Below are positions 9,149-16,554 of a stretch of 64,000 nt of DNA, in pieces. How positions within the stretch are numbered: the stretch's first letter is position 1; each line of letters opens with the position of its first letter. The position numbers and the translations under genes are program-made. The DNA comes from Microbacterium karelineae (lineage in GTDB: Bacteria > Actinomycetota > Actinomycetes > Actinomycetales > Microbacteriaceae), in the NCBI RefSeq assembly GCF_009745985.1, contig NZ_WFIX01000190.1, positions 496,001 to 560,000 on the forward strand. The letters run 5' to 3'. The notes under the pieces were generated by a model. It was not told the origin of the DNA. It made no database searches and saw nothing but the letters and a program-made list of their open reading frames with translations.

Positions 9149-9883
9149 CTACACCGTCGCCTTGCGGAGGGTGGCGTAGGTGCCGACGGCCGTGACGGCC
9201 GTGAGCGCGAGACCCAGGAGGGTGATCGCGAACACCCCGACGTCGGCGAACCAGCCCATGACCGACGGCCACGACTCCGTGCGGGTGATGGCGAAGATCC
9301 CGACGACGAGCGCGAGGCCGAGCAGCACATAGACGGCCGTGATGACGAACCATCCGAAGCGCTTGTAGACGACGGCTGACCAGAAGCCGACGACGAAGAG
9401 GAACAGCGTCGCGGTGAAGTACGTCAGCCACGCCGACACCCAGCCAGGGACGAAGATCCAGTCGAGGTGCGCGACGCGACCGTTCACGCCGTAGCCGTTC
9501 GTGAGCACCTCGACGCCGGCGAGCAGGATGAAGATCGTCGCCATCATCGCGGCGCCGATCGCCCCCATGATCAGTGTGCCGAGGAAGAACTCGCGGCGCG
9601 TGATGCTCAGCGCCTGCGAGAACGGGAACGACAGGGTCATCGCCTGGATCCCGAGCGCGAGGAAGTACCACATGGGCGCGTTCCCCGCACCGGCGACCTT
9701 CACGTCGTCCCCGGGGATCATCGCGAAGATCAGGGCGGAGATGCCCGCCGCCGCGACGAGGATCAGCAGGGGAACCCATACGAGCGACTGGGTGTTCATG
9801 AGGTGCAGGCGCACGACCTTGAGTGTGCGGCTGCCGAGGCCGCGCCGGGCGGGCAGCGCCTCGAGGGGGTGGGCGGTGGTCAT
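9149..9883 (-). CDS. ABC transporter permease (YtrA-type operon)
   Basis: 244 residues with about six transmembrane helices (VWVPLLILVAAAGISALIFAM, MWYFLALGIQAMTLSFPF, LIMGAIGAAMMATIFILLAG, VSAWLTYFTATLFLFVVGFW, FVITAVYVLLGLALVVGIF, GVFAITLLGLALTAVTAVG). There is no binding protein, so it is most likely an exporter or a cell-envelope stress transporter. The ATG overlaps the stop of the ATPase gene as ATGA, showing translational coupling. The substrate cannot be told. Confidence 0.82.
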   Translation of the reverse strand: MTTAHPLEALPARRGLGSRTLKVVRLHLMNTQSLVWVPLLILVAAAGISALIFAMIPGDDVKVAGAGNAPMWYFLALGIQAMTLSFPFSQALSITRREFFLGTLIMGAIGAAMMATIFILLAGVEVLTNGYGVNGRVAHLDWIFVPGWVSAWLTYFTATLFLFVVGFWSAVVYKRFGWFVITAVYVLLGLALVVGIFAITRTESWPSVMGWFADVGVFAITLLGLALTAVTAVGTYATLRKATV

Positions 9884-10788
9884 CGCAGTGCTCCTTCCGT
9901 GGCGGGGGAGTCGGTGGCGGCATCGCGCTGCGTCATGCGGACGATGAGCTGCTGCAGCGGCACGGGCGCGAGCTCGAGGCCCGCGCTCGCCGCCTCGCGG
10001 CGCTCGACGTCCGTCAGGCGCCCGAGGAAGGTGACCGATGCGGTGCGGCCGAGGCCCTCGCGGTGCAGCACCTCGTGGGATCCGACGAAGCGCTCGACGA
10101 GATCGCGCTCGCCGACGAGGTTCGTCGCGCGGTCGCGCGCGTCGTCCGTCGACTGATCCATGAGGATCCGCCCCTTGTCGATCACGAGCACGCGCTCGAT
10201 GAGATTCGAGATCTCGTCGATGAGGTGGCTCGACAGGATGACGGTGCGGGGGTGCTCGGCGTAGTCGGCGAGCAGGCGGTCGTAGAAGATCTGCCGCGCG
10301 ACGGCGTCGAGGCCCAGGTAGGGCTCGTCGAAGAACGTGATCTCGGCGCGCGATGCGAGCCCGATGATCACCCCGACGGCCGACAGCTGGCCGCGCGAGA
10401 GCTTCTTGATCGTCGTCTTCATCGGCAGCTGGAAGTCGTCGATGAGCTCGTCGGCGAGGCCCTGGTCCCAGTTCGGGAAGAACAGCCGCGCCGTGCGGAA
10501 CGCGATCCTCGCGTCCGCCTCATCGGGGTACTTCTGGCTCTCGCGCACGAAGCAGACACGGCTGAGGACGCGGGCGTTCTCATAGGGATCCTCGCCGAAG
10601 ACGCGCACGGATCCGCTCGTCGCGAAGTTCTGCGCCGTGAGGATCGACATCGCGGTCGTCTTCCCGGCGCCGTTGCGGCCGAGCAGGCCGTAGATCGTGT
10701 TGCGCTCGATATCGAAGCTGACGCTGTCGAGGGCCGTGGTGTCCCTGTAGGTCTTGGTGAGGTCGCGGACCTGGATGACGGGGTCCAT
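9880..10788 (-). CDS. ABC transporter ATP-binding protein (YtrA-type operon)
   Basis: 302 residues. Walker A is GLLGRNGAGKTT (about residues 33-44), the ABC signature is LSRGQLSAVG, Walker B is ITFFDEPYLGLD, and the H-loop is VILSSHLIDEI. The C-terminal part is variable. It drives the permease encoded just after it. The gntR gene ends 33 bp upstream, and the three genes form one unit preceded by a strong operator. Such units in Gram-positive bacteria respond to cell-wall stress or antibiotics. Confidence 0.9.
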   Translation of the reverse strand: MDPVIQVRDLTKTYRDTTALDSVSFDIERNTIYGLLGRNGAGKTTAMSILTAQNFATSGSVRVFGEDPYENARVLSRVCFVRESQKYPDEADARIAFRTARLFFPNWDQGLADELIDDFQLPMKTTIKKLSRGQLSAVGVIIGLASRAEITFFDEPYLGLDAVARQIFYDRLLADYAEHPRTVILSSHLIDEISNLIERVLVIDKGRILMDQSTDDARDRATNLVGERDLVERFVGSHEVLHREGLGRTASVTFLGRLTDVERREAASAGLELAPVPLQQLIVRMTQRDAATDSPATEGALR

Positions 10789-10821
10789 GGGGTCTCCTTG
10801 GATGGGCGGCGGCGCCGCAGG

Positions 10822-11187
10822 TCAGGACGGTGAGGGGGTCGCGTGCTCGCGGATGAGCTGGGCGACGTCGTCGGGCCCGAGTCCGAGCTTCCGGGCCTCG
10901 TCGATGAGCGGGGCGATGTAGCTGTCCGCGAAGGCGGCGCGGCGCTCGGCGAGCACCTGCTCGCGGGCGCCGACGGCGACGAACATGCCGATGCCGCGGC
11001 GCTTGTAGAGCACGCCCTTGTCGACGAGCATGTTCACTCCCTTCGCGGCCGTCGCCGGATTGATGCGGGAGAAGGCGGCGATCTCGTTCGTCGACGGGGC
11101 CTTCTCGTCCTCGGCGAGGGAGCCGTCGACGATCTGGTCCTCGACCATCTCGGCGATCTGCACGAAGAGCGGCTTGCTCTCGTCCAT
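10822..11187 (-). CDS. GntR-family regulator, YtrA subfamily
   Basis: 121 residues, a winged-helix domain (PLFVQIAEMVEDQIVDGSLAEDEKAPSTNEIAAFSRINPAT in segments, then GVLYKRRGIGMFV) with only a short C-terminal helix pair, as in the YtrA subfamily that lacks a large effector domain. The ATG at 11187 is chosen: it has a GGAGG 7 nt upstream, while the longer frame from 11217 would start inside the operator. It very likely represses its own operon with the ABC genes. Confidence 0.88.
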   Translation of the reverse strand: MDESKPLFVQIAEMVEDQIVDGSLAEDEKAPSTNEIAAFSRINPATAAKGVNMLVDKGVLYKRRGIGMFVAVGAREQVLAERRAAFADSYIAPLIDEARKLGLGPDDVAQLIREHATPSPS

Positions 11188-11202
11188 GTCACGCCCTCCC
11201 GG

Positions 11203-11242
11203 GGTTCTGTGGTTCATTACTCGACTAATGAACCACAGAACC
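11203..11242. promoter_or_regulatory. YtrA-type operator, perfect 17-bp inverted repeat
   Basis: The arms GGTTCTGTGGTTCATTA (11203-11219) and its exact complement (11226-11242) are separated by 6 bp. It is 16 bp upstream of the gntR start and is AT-rich against its surroundings. This is the expected autoregulatory site of the neighbouring YtrA-type repressor; binding is inferred from position and symmetry. Confidence 0.8.
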
Positions 11243-11301
11243 TACGGCGCGTCAACCCCTCCACCGATTCCCGCAGCGCGGGCGGCGCGGTGGCGCGGCA
11301 G

Positions 11302-11386
11302 CAGCACAACGCAGTCGATGCAGCGGTGCGCAGCGCGATCGGTCGGGAATCTGGCCGATCGGCGCCGAATCGACTGCGTTGTGCTG
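11302..11386. repeat. 85-bp element copy A with 18-bp terminal inverted repeats
   Basis: Ends CAGCACAACGCAGTCGAT (11302-11319) and its perfect complement (11369-11386) flank 49 bp. A second, inner inverted pair (CGATCGG / CCGATCG) lies inside. It sits downstream of the ASCH gene and upstream of the gntR operator. Two more elements with the same ends and the same 49-bp spacing occur at 11907 and 15493. Confidence 0.8.
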
Positions 11387-11410
11387 ACGCTGTCTCGGGG
11401 AGGCGGGCGC

Positions 11411-11881
11411 TCAGCCGGCGTAGACCAGGCGGAAGCGTTCGCAGACGATCGGCATGTCGTCGCGGAAGCCGCGGTCGTGGCTCGCGTAGCGCGTGAAGAA
11501 GTCCTCGTGGATCCGGCGCCATGAGGCGAGCGTGCGGTCGTCCTCGCCCTCGGAGAAGGCGTGCTCCTCGGTGACGTCGCGGAAGGGCACGATCTCGACC
11601 GAGGTGTTCTGAAGCACGGCGCGCGGGGCGCCGGAGCCGTCGAGGATCACGTCGAGCTGGCCCAGCTGCGGGAGCGGGTCACCGTCGGCCTCGTATCCCC
11701 ACAGGTCGCTGGCCGTGCCCGTCTTCGTGCCGTCGAGCACGAGCGCGAGCAGCCCGTCGGCATGCTCGGGTGTCGCGCCGAAGCCCCATACGCGGTCCGC
11801 GGGCGGCGGATCCGCCGGGAGCGTCGGGACGGCGGCGCGGGCGGCGCGCCAGAACTCGGCGATGTCGGGGGAGGCGGTCAC
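11411..11881 (-). CDS. ASCH-domain protein
   Basis: 156 residues. ASCH-domain features are visible: a G-x-K-x-x-T motif (DGTKTGTAS), the aromatic pocket DLWGYEADGDPLPQLGQLDVIL, and a C-terminal helix with WRRIHEDFF. ASCH proteins have a PUA-like beta-barrel and are proposed to bind RNA or modified nucleobases; related bacterial enzymes hydrolyse N4-acetylcytidine. GTG at 11881 is the only sensible start before the upstream repeat. It is flanked on both sides by 85-bp inverted-end repeats. Confidence 0.82.
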   Translation of the reverse strand: MTASPDIAEFWRAARAAVPTLPADPPPADRVWGFGATPEHADGLLALVLDGTKTGTASDLWGYEADGDPLPQLGQLDVILDGSGAPRAVLQNTSVEIVPFRDVTEEHAFSEGEDDRTLASWRRIHEDFFTRYASHDRGFRDDMPIVCERFRLVYAG

Positions 11882-11906
11882 CTCGTCATCCTCGCACGCG
11901 GGCGAC

Positions 11907-12044
11907 CAGCACAACGCAGTCGATCCGGCCGCCGCAGCGTCACCGGGGCCCTTCTGCGACGATCCCGGCGCAGATCGACTGCGTTGTGCTGGGGCGCCCG
12001 GTCTGCTCGGCGCCACGGGCTCGGCGCAGATCGACTGCGTTGTG
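11907..12044. repeat. 85-bp element copy B plus an extra right end
   Basis: Left end 11907-11924 and right end 11974-11991 are identical to those of copy A, again with 49 bp between. A third half-copy (ATCGACTGCGTTGTG, 12030-12044) follows in direct orientation, preceded by the same CGGCGCAG as the right end, so about 23 bp were duplicated. The element fills the gap between the zinc-ribbon and ASCH genes. Confidence 0.8.
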
Positions 12045-12096
12045 TGGGAGGGCGCCGGATGCTCGGCGCCGGGCGGCGTGCCCGGAGAGCAGCGCC

Positions 12097-12615
12097 TCAG
12101 GCGTCGCAGGTGTCGCAGATGCCCGTCGCCGGCAGCACCATGAAGCAGGTCGGGCAGATCGCCTCGGGACGCTCGGGGGCGGCCTGCCGCGCGGACGGGC
12201 GCGGGGCCGACTGGCGCGGCGCGCTCTGCCGCGGGCTGCGCCGGGCGGGCTTCTTCTCGACGACCGGGGCGGCCTCGGGGTGCGTGACGCCCCACGCGCC
12301 CTGGAAGCGGCGGCTCGGCCACCGCTCGGTCTCGCCCGCCCGTCGCATCACGTCGGACTCCGACCGGAACCCGTTGGTGTACCCCGCGTGCACCTCGAGC
12401 GCGGGCCCGCCGCCGCGACGGTTCACGCGGAAGTAGGTGTCGAAGCCGACGAGGCTCGCGACATCGGTGCTCTCGACGATGCGGCGGATCAGCACCTGGT
12501 TCGCCGGCGGGGTGCGATAGCGCCGGAACGCCTCGTCGAGCGAGGCGAGGGGCGTCGAGCGCTCCCGACCCTTCTGCGTGCGCGCGCGGTCGGCCGTCTC
12601 GGGAGTCTCGTTCAT
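12097..12615 (-). CDS. Hypothetical protein with C-terminal zinc ribbon
   Basis: 172 residues. The N-terminal half forms a compact domain (AFRRYRTPPANQVLIRRIVE, TYFRVNRRGGGPALEVHAG); the middle is a basic, Ser/Pro/Arg-rich linker; the end is a four-cysteine ribbon (CPTCFMV...CDTC). Such ribbons bind one zinc and often serve nucleic-acid or protein contact. I do not recognise the N-terminal family. The start ATG at 12615 has the purine-rich GAGGGG a few bases upstream. It lies 24 bp after the stop of the upstream DUF899 fusion gene and may be read through from it. Confidence 0.7.
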   Translation of the reverse strand: MNETPETADRARTQKGRERSTPLASLDEAFRRYRTPPANQVLIRRIVESTDVASLVGFDTYFRVNRRGGGPALEVHAGYTNGFRSESDVMRRAGETERWPSRRFQGAWGVTHPEAAPVVEKKPARRSPRQSAPRQSAPRPSARQAAPERPEAICPTCFMVLPATGICDTCDA

Positions 12616-12639
12616 CCCCTCCAGAGTACGCGGGCGCGG

Positions 12640-13761
12640 TCAGTGATGATGCGCGCGTCCCTGCTCCGTCACGGGGGTCGCGCCGGGCCGCGTCCACTGC
12701 GGCGTCGGCCGGCTCGTCGGACCGAAGCCGCCGAGCCCTGCGTCGTCGGTGCGCCAGTACCAGCAGGGGTGACTCCCCTCCGGCCACCCCTCGGGCACCT
12801 CCTGCCATGCCTCGCGCCGCCCGTACGGCGTCATGTCGAGCAGCGCGAAGGATCCGCTCGCCGGCTCGGTGCCGCGACCGGTCGTGTCGTAGGTGAGGAA
12901 CACCCGATCGCCCCTCCGGAGGAAGACGGTGATGCGGCCCATGTCGCCGCCGATCGGCGCCTCGAGCCCGCGCACCGAATACCAGGGCTCGGAGTAGCCC
13001 ATGAAGTCGCGGAACGGGGCGATCTCGTCCCACGGGCCTTCGCAGAGGACGGCGAAGGCGACGCCGCGCGCGGCGAGGTAGGACGCGTCGCGCATGTGCC
13101 ACGCGAAGAGCGTGCACCCCTCGCACTGGCCCTGATGGGGCGCGCCGTCGTGCCACATGTGCTTGTACACGAGGAGCTCGTCGCGCTCACCGAAGAGGGT
13201 GAGGAACGGCACGGGGCCGTCCGGTCCGACGACCGGAGTCGCCCCGTCGATCTCGACCATCGGCAGGCGACGGCGGGCCGCGGCGATCGCGTCGCCCTCG
13301 CGGGTGTGGGCCTTCTCCCGGGCGAGAAGCTCCGCTCGCGACGCCTCCCACGTCCCCATGTCGACGATCGGCGGGCTGCCGGCGTCCAGGACCTCGGCCG
13401 ATGGCGGGGCCGCCTCGTGCTCCCACGGGAGGTCCACGGCGGGGAGCACGAGGATCCGCCCCTGCGGCGCCGTCGGGTGCTTCGCCATGAGCGCCGCGGC
13501 GTCGTCGATCGACTCCGCGCTGATCAGGTCGTACCCGGCGAACCACTCGCGGAACTCGGGGAACGGGCCGTCCGTGATGAGGACCTCGCCGTCGCGCACG
13601 GTGACGGACTTCGCCTGATCGGCGCCGGCGACCATGGATCCGGGGCCGATCCTGTCCTCGCCGTCGGCCAGCCAGGCCTCGAGCATGCGCCGGTCGACGT
13701 CCTGTGTCAGAGGGCGACCGGTCTCGTCGGTCATGTGGATGATGAGGAACTGCCTGCTCAT
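12640..13761 (-). CDS. DGPF/YCII domain fused to DUF899 thioredoxin-like domain
   Basis: 373 residues. Residues 1-110 look like a YCII/DGPF domain, including the name-giving ITDGPFPEFREWFAGYDLI. From about residue 135 (WEASRAELLAREKAHTREGDAIAAARRRLPMVEI) the protein is a DUF899 domain with the redox-like QCEGC pair and YSRxxE-type ends (YSVRGLEAPIGG, FLTYDTTGRG). DUF899 proteins are about 240 residues and thioredoxin-like. ATGA overlap ties it to the ECF sigma gene. The fusion joins the partner domain typical of ECF42 to a probable redox domain; its activity is unknown. Confidence 0.82.
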   Translation of the reverse strand: MSRQFLIIHMTDETGRPLTQDVDRRMLEAWLADGEDRIGPGSMVAGADQAKSVTVRDGEVLITDGPFPEFREWFAGYDLISAESIDDAAALMAKHPTAPQGRILVLPAVDLPWEHEAAPPSAEVLDAGSPPIVDMGTWEASRAELLAREKAHTREGDAIAAARRRLPMVEIDGATPVVGPDGPVPFLTLFGERDELLVYKHMWHDGAPHQGQCEGCTLFAWHMRDASYLAARGVAFAVLCEGPWDEIAPFRDFMGYSEPWYSVRGLEAPIGGDMGRITVFLRRGDRVFLTYDTTGRGTEPASGSFALLDMTPYGRREAWQEVPEGWPEGSHPCWYWRTDDAGLGGFGPTSRPTPQWTRPGATPVTEQGRAHHH

Positions 13762-15023
13762 GATGTCGCTCCGTTCGATGAGGGATCCTGCGGGGGTGCT
13801 GCTGCGAGCTGCGCCCGGCGGCGGGTGAGGTGGTCGATCTCGGCGGCGTTCGAGGCCAGCGAGATCGCCCGGTCATAGGCGGCGCGCGCATCCGCCGGGC
13901 GCCCGACCGCGCGCAGCAGCTCCGCGCGCGTCGCGTGGAAGGGGTGGTATCCGTCGAGCCGATCGCGCAGCCGCTCGACGATCGCGAGCGCGAGGTCCGG
14001 GGAATCGGCCTCGGACACGGCGATCGCCTTGTTCATCGTGACGATCGGATTCGGATCGATGCGCTCGAGGGATCCGTAGAGGGCGACGATCCGCGCCCAA
14101 TCGGTGTCGCGCGCGTGCGGCGCGGTGTCGTGCACGGCGTTCACGTGGGCGAGCACGCCGTATCTCCCGGCGACGCCCTCCTCGAGCAGCGCGAGGCCCT
14201 CGTCGATGAGCGCGCGATCCCACGCGCCGCGGTTCTGCTCCGCGAGGATCACGAGGGATCCGTCCGTCGCGACGCGTGCGGCGGCGCGCGCGTGGGTGAG
14301 GAGCATGAGGGCGAGCAGCCCCGTCGCCTCGGCGCGCTCGGCGGATCCCGTCGGCAGCAGCGCGCGGACGAGGCGCGTCAGCCGGATCGCCTCGCCCGCG
14401 AGGTCCTGCCGAATCGGATCCGGTCCGTCGCCCGACGTCAGGTGTCCCTCTGTGAATACGAGGTACAGCACGGCGAGCACGCCCGCGAGCCGCTTCGGCA
14501 GATCCTCTTCCTCAGGGACGCGATAGGGGATCCGCGCGGCCGAGATCTTCGCCTTCGCGCGCGTGATGCGCTGGCCCATCGTCTGCTCCTTCACGAGGAA
14601 CGCGCGCGCGATCTCGGCGACCGTGAGCCCGCCGACGATCCGCAGTGTGAGGGCGACGCGCGCCTCCATCGCGAGCGCGGGGTGGCAGCAGGTGAAGACG
14701 AGGCGCAGCCGATCGTCGTCGATCGCTCCGGTCGGATCCGGAGGGGAGTCGTCGGCGATCATGAGGGCCTCCCGCTGCTTCTCGTCGCGTCGCGCCTCGC
14801 GCCGCAGGCGGTCGAGCGCCCGGCGATGGGCGGTCGTCGTGATCCACCCGCCGGGATTGGGTGGGATCCCCTCGGCCGGCCAGCGCTCGACCGCCGTCGC
14901 GAAGGCCTCCGCCGCCATCTCCTCGGCGATGTCGAGGTCGCCGAAGCGCCTCGCGAGGCCGGCGACGACCCGCGCCCACTCGTCGCGGTGCACGCGGGCG
15001 ATCGCCTCGTCGGCGTCGGTCAT
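13758..15023 (-). CDS. ECF42-type RNA polymerase sigma factor
   Basis: 421 residues, much longer than a plain ECF sigma factor. Sigma region 2 is near the start (DEWARVVAGLARRFGDLDIAEEMAAEAF), region 4 follows (LTLRIVGGLTVAEIARAFLV), and a long helical C-terminal extension (DUF6596/TPR-like) contains LYLVFTEGH and DWARIVALYGSLERIDPNPIV. These are marks of group ECF42, which has no anti-sigma factor and is encoded with DGPF proteins. Both neighbours carry that domain and overlap it by ATGA, so the three genes form one unit. Confidence 0.92.
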   Translation of the reverse strand: MTDADEAIARVHRDEWARVVAGLARRFGDLDIAEEMAAEAFATAVERWPAEGIPPNPGGWITTTAHRRALDRLRREARRDEKQREALMIADDSPPDPTGAIDDDRLRLVFTCCHPALAMEARVALTLRIVGGLTVAEIARAFLVKEQTMGQRITRAKAKISAARIPYRVPEEEDLPKRLAGVLAVLYLVFTEGHLTSGDGPDPIRQDLAGEAIRLTRLVRALLPTGSAERAEATGLLALMLLTHARAAARVATDGSLVILAEQNRGAWDRALIDEGLALLEEGVAGRYGVLAHVNAVHDTAPHARDTDWARIVALYGSLERIDPNPIVTMNKAIAVSEADSPDLALAIVERLRDRLDGYHPFHATRAELLRAVGRPADARAAYDRAISLASNAAEIDHLTRRRAQLAAAPPQDPSSNGATS

Positions 15024-15379
15024 TCGGCCGCGAAGGGGCGCACCTCGATGCGTCCGCGACAGACGTGCGAGGCCTCGCTCGCGAGCTTCAGCGCGGCGTC
15101 GAGATCGGGCACGTCGACGACCCAGAGGCCGTTCAGACCCTCCTTGGACTCCGCATACGGGCCGTCCGTGAACAGCGGCTCGTCGCCGAGGCCGTCGACG
15201 ACCGTCGCGGTCGCCGGCGCCTCGAGCCCGCCGACGAAGACGAGCGCGCCGTCTTCGCGGATCCGGTCGGTGAAGGCGCGCGTGGCCGCCATCGCCTCCC
15301 GCATCTCCTCCTCCGTCGCGTACGTGCCGAAGCCCGTGTAGTCGCTCGGTCCGATGACCGACATCAGATAGCGCGTCAT
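15020..15379 (-). CDS. DGPF/YCII-family protein, ECF42 partner
   Basis: 119 residues, one YCII-like ferredoxin-fold domain. The DGPF motif appears as FTDGPYAESKEGLNGLWVVD, and the typical PFxE end appears as EVRPFAAE. Proteins of this kind are co-conserved with ECF42 sigma factors, where their role is still unclear. It is the first gene of the three-gene unit and overlaps the sigma gene by ATGA. A promoter should lie in the 15380-15490 gap, which also carries a short AT-rich run (GAGAATTCTCA). Confidence 0.88.
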   Translation of the reverse strand: MTRYLMSVIGPSDYTGFGTYATEEEMREAMAATRAFTDRIREDGALVFVGGLEAPATATVVDGLGDEPLFTDGPYAESKEGLNGLWVVDVPDLDAALKLASEASHVCRGRIEVRPFAAE

Positions 15380-15492
15380 GATCCCTGCTCCCGTCGATCG
15401 CGCGTTCGGCGATCCTCACTGATGCAACGAACGCGCCTCCACCGATTCGACAGCGGTGGGAGAGAATTCTCAAGGGATGTCGCGACGCCGTC

Positions 15493-15577
15493 CAACACGA
15501 CGCAGTCGATTCGGCCGCCGGAGCCGCGCACAGGGCCGATTCCGGGCGATCCGCCCCCGATCGACTGCGTTGTGTCG
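15493..15577. repeat. 85-bp element copy C with imperfect terminal inverted repeats
   Basis: Ends at 15493-15510 and 15560-15577 match the ends of copies A and B with a few changes, and again 49 bp lie between them. The interior begins TCGGCCGCCGGAGC, close to copy B (CCGGCCGCCGCAGC). It lies 13 bp downstream of the stop of the gene at 15590 and upstream of the DGPF gene. Confidence 0.75.
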
Positions 15578-15589
15578 GAGGGGAGCGGC

Positions 15590-16294
15590 TCAGGCCTCGA
15601 GCTCGCCGGCGACGCGCTGCCGCAGCTCGCTTTCGGCCGCGTCGGAGAGCACGATGAGCCCGTCGAGCTCCTCGCGGATCCGGCGGTAGGCGGTCTGCCG
15701 CTCGGCGGCCGTCGCCGACTGATCGACCGCGACGCTCAGCATGTGCTGTGCGCGGGTCAGCCGCTGTCGCTCCGACTCCGTGAAGCCCGTGTCGCGCACC
15801 CGCCGTGCCTCCTGCTCGGCGATGTCGAACGCGACCTCGAAGTCATGCACCGCGTCGCGGTACTCCGCATATGTCTCGGCGTCGACGCGGGCCTCGGCCG
15901 AGGCGGGGCGCAGCCCGTCGGCCACCTTCTTGGCGCGCAGGAAGGCGGCGGTGTGCGGATCCCGCCCGTCGCTCATCGTCGGGAAGGCGATGAGCTTCGC
16001 CGCGTCGAGCTCGTAGTCGAGCCAGCGCCGCGAGACCTCGTCGTGCGTGTCCATGAGGCGGGCCAGGCGCTGGGTGCGTCCGGCCGCGTCGGCCTCGGCG
16101 ATCGCCTCGGGATCCGTGTGACGCGTCGCCTGCGCGAGCTCGGCCTTCGTCCGCATCACCTCGAGGCGGCGCTGGTGTCGCTCCTTGGCGTTCTTCGACC
16201 ACCACGCGCTGATCGGGCCGGCGACGCCCATGAGCGGGAACACCAGCCACCAGTAGCTCCCGAGGAATCCGAACAGCGCGTCCATAGCCGTCAT
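15590..16294 (-). CDS. Hypothetical membrane-anchored coiled-coil protein
   Basis: 234 residues. A short N-terminal membrane segment (LFGFLGSYWWLVFPLMGVAGPISAWW) is followed by a long, charged alpha-helical region rich in Arg, Glu and Ala (KERHQRRLEVMRTKAELAQATRH, RRWLDYELDAAKLIAF), likely coiled coil. I do not recognise the family. ATG codons at 16294 and 16285 are both possible starts; neither has a clear ribosome site. The terminal QRVAGELEA is followed at once by an 85-bp repeat element. Confidence 0.7.
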   Translation of the reverse strand: MTAMDALFGFLGSYWWLVFPLMGVAGPISAWWSKNAKERHQRRLEVMRTKAELAQATRHTDPEAIAEADAAGRTQRLARLMDTHDEVSRRWLDYELDAAKLIAFPTMSDGRDPHTAAFLRAKKVADGLRPASAEARVDAETYAEYRDAVHDFEVAFDIAEQEARRVRDTGFTESERQRLTRAQHMLSVAVDQSATAAERQTAYRRIREELDGLIVLSDAAESELRQRVAGELEA

Positions 16295-16380
16295 CGTACG
16301 AGGCGGGGCGCACCGCGGCACGCGGTCGGCGCGGATCCATGACGTCTGTCACATCGTCGGCGCCGGATCTCGTCTCCGCG

Positions 16381-16554
16381 TCAGCCGAACAGCGTCAGGA
16401 GGACGGTGGATCCGCCGCCCGCGAGGATGAGCGAGATCACGACGACCCACGCGACCGCCCGGATCCGCTGATTGCGTCGGTCGAGGCGCGACGACCTCTC
16501 GTCGTCGCCGTCGAGCTCGGGGGGCACGCGCAGGCTCTCGTGGTCGGGATCCAT
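16381..16554 (-). CDS. Tiny single-pass membrane protein coupled to purL
   Basis: 57 residues: a charged N-terminus (DGDDERSSRLDRRNQRIR) and one transmembrane helix (AVAWVVVISLILAGGGSTVLLTLF). Its ATG shares one base with the purL stop (TGATG), so ribosomes can pass directly from purL to it. I do not recognise the family. Coding is supported by the coupling, the orderly charge-then-helix design and GC3-rich codons. Confidence 0.65.
   Translation of the reverse strand: MDPDHESLRVPPELDGDDERSSRLDRRNQRIRAVAWVVVISLILAGGGSTVLLTLFG

Noticed and set aside
11187-11217. A longer GntR protein starting at 11217
   Set aside because: That start lies inside the perfect operator palindrome and has no ribosome site, while the ATG at 11187 has a good one.
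11907-12044. Target-site duplication around element B (GGGCG on both sides)
   Set aside because: The short GC-rich matches are not directly at the ends and have no equivalent at copies A and C.
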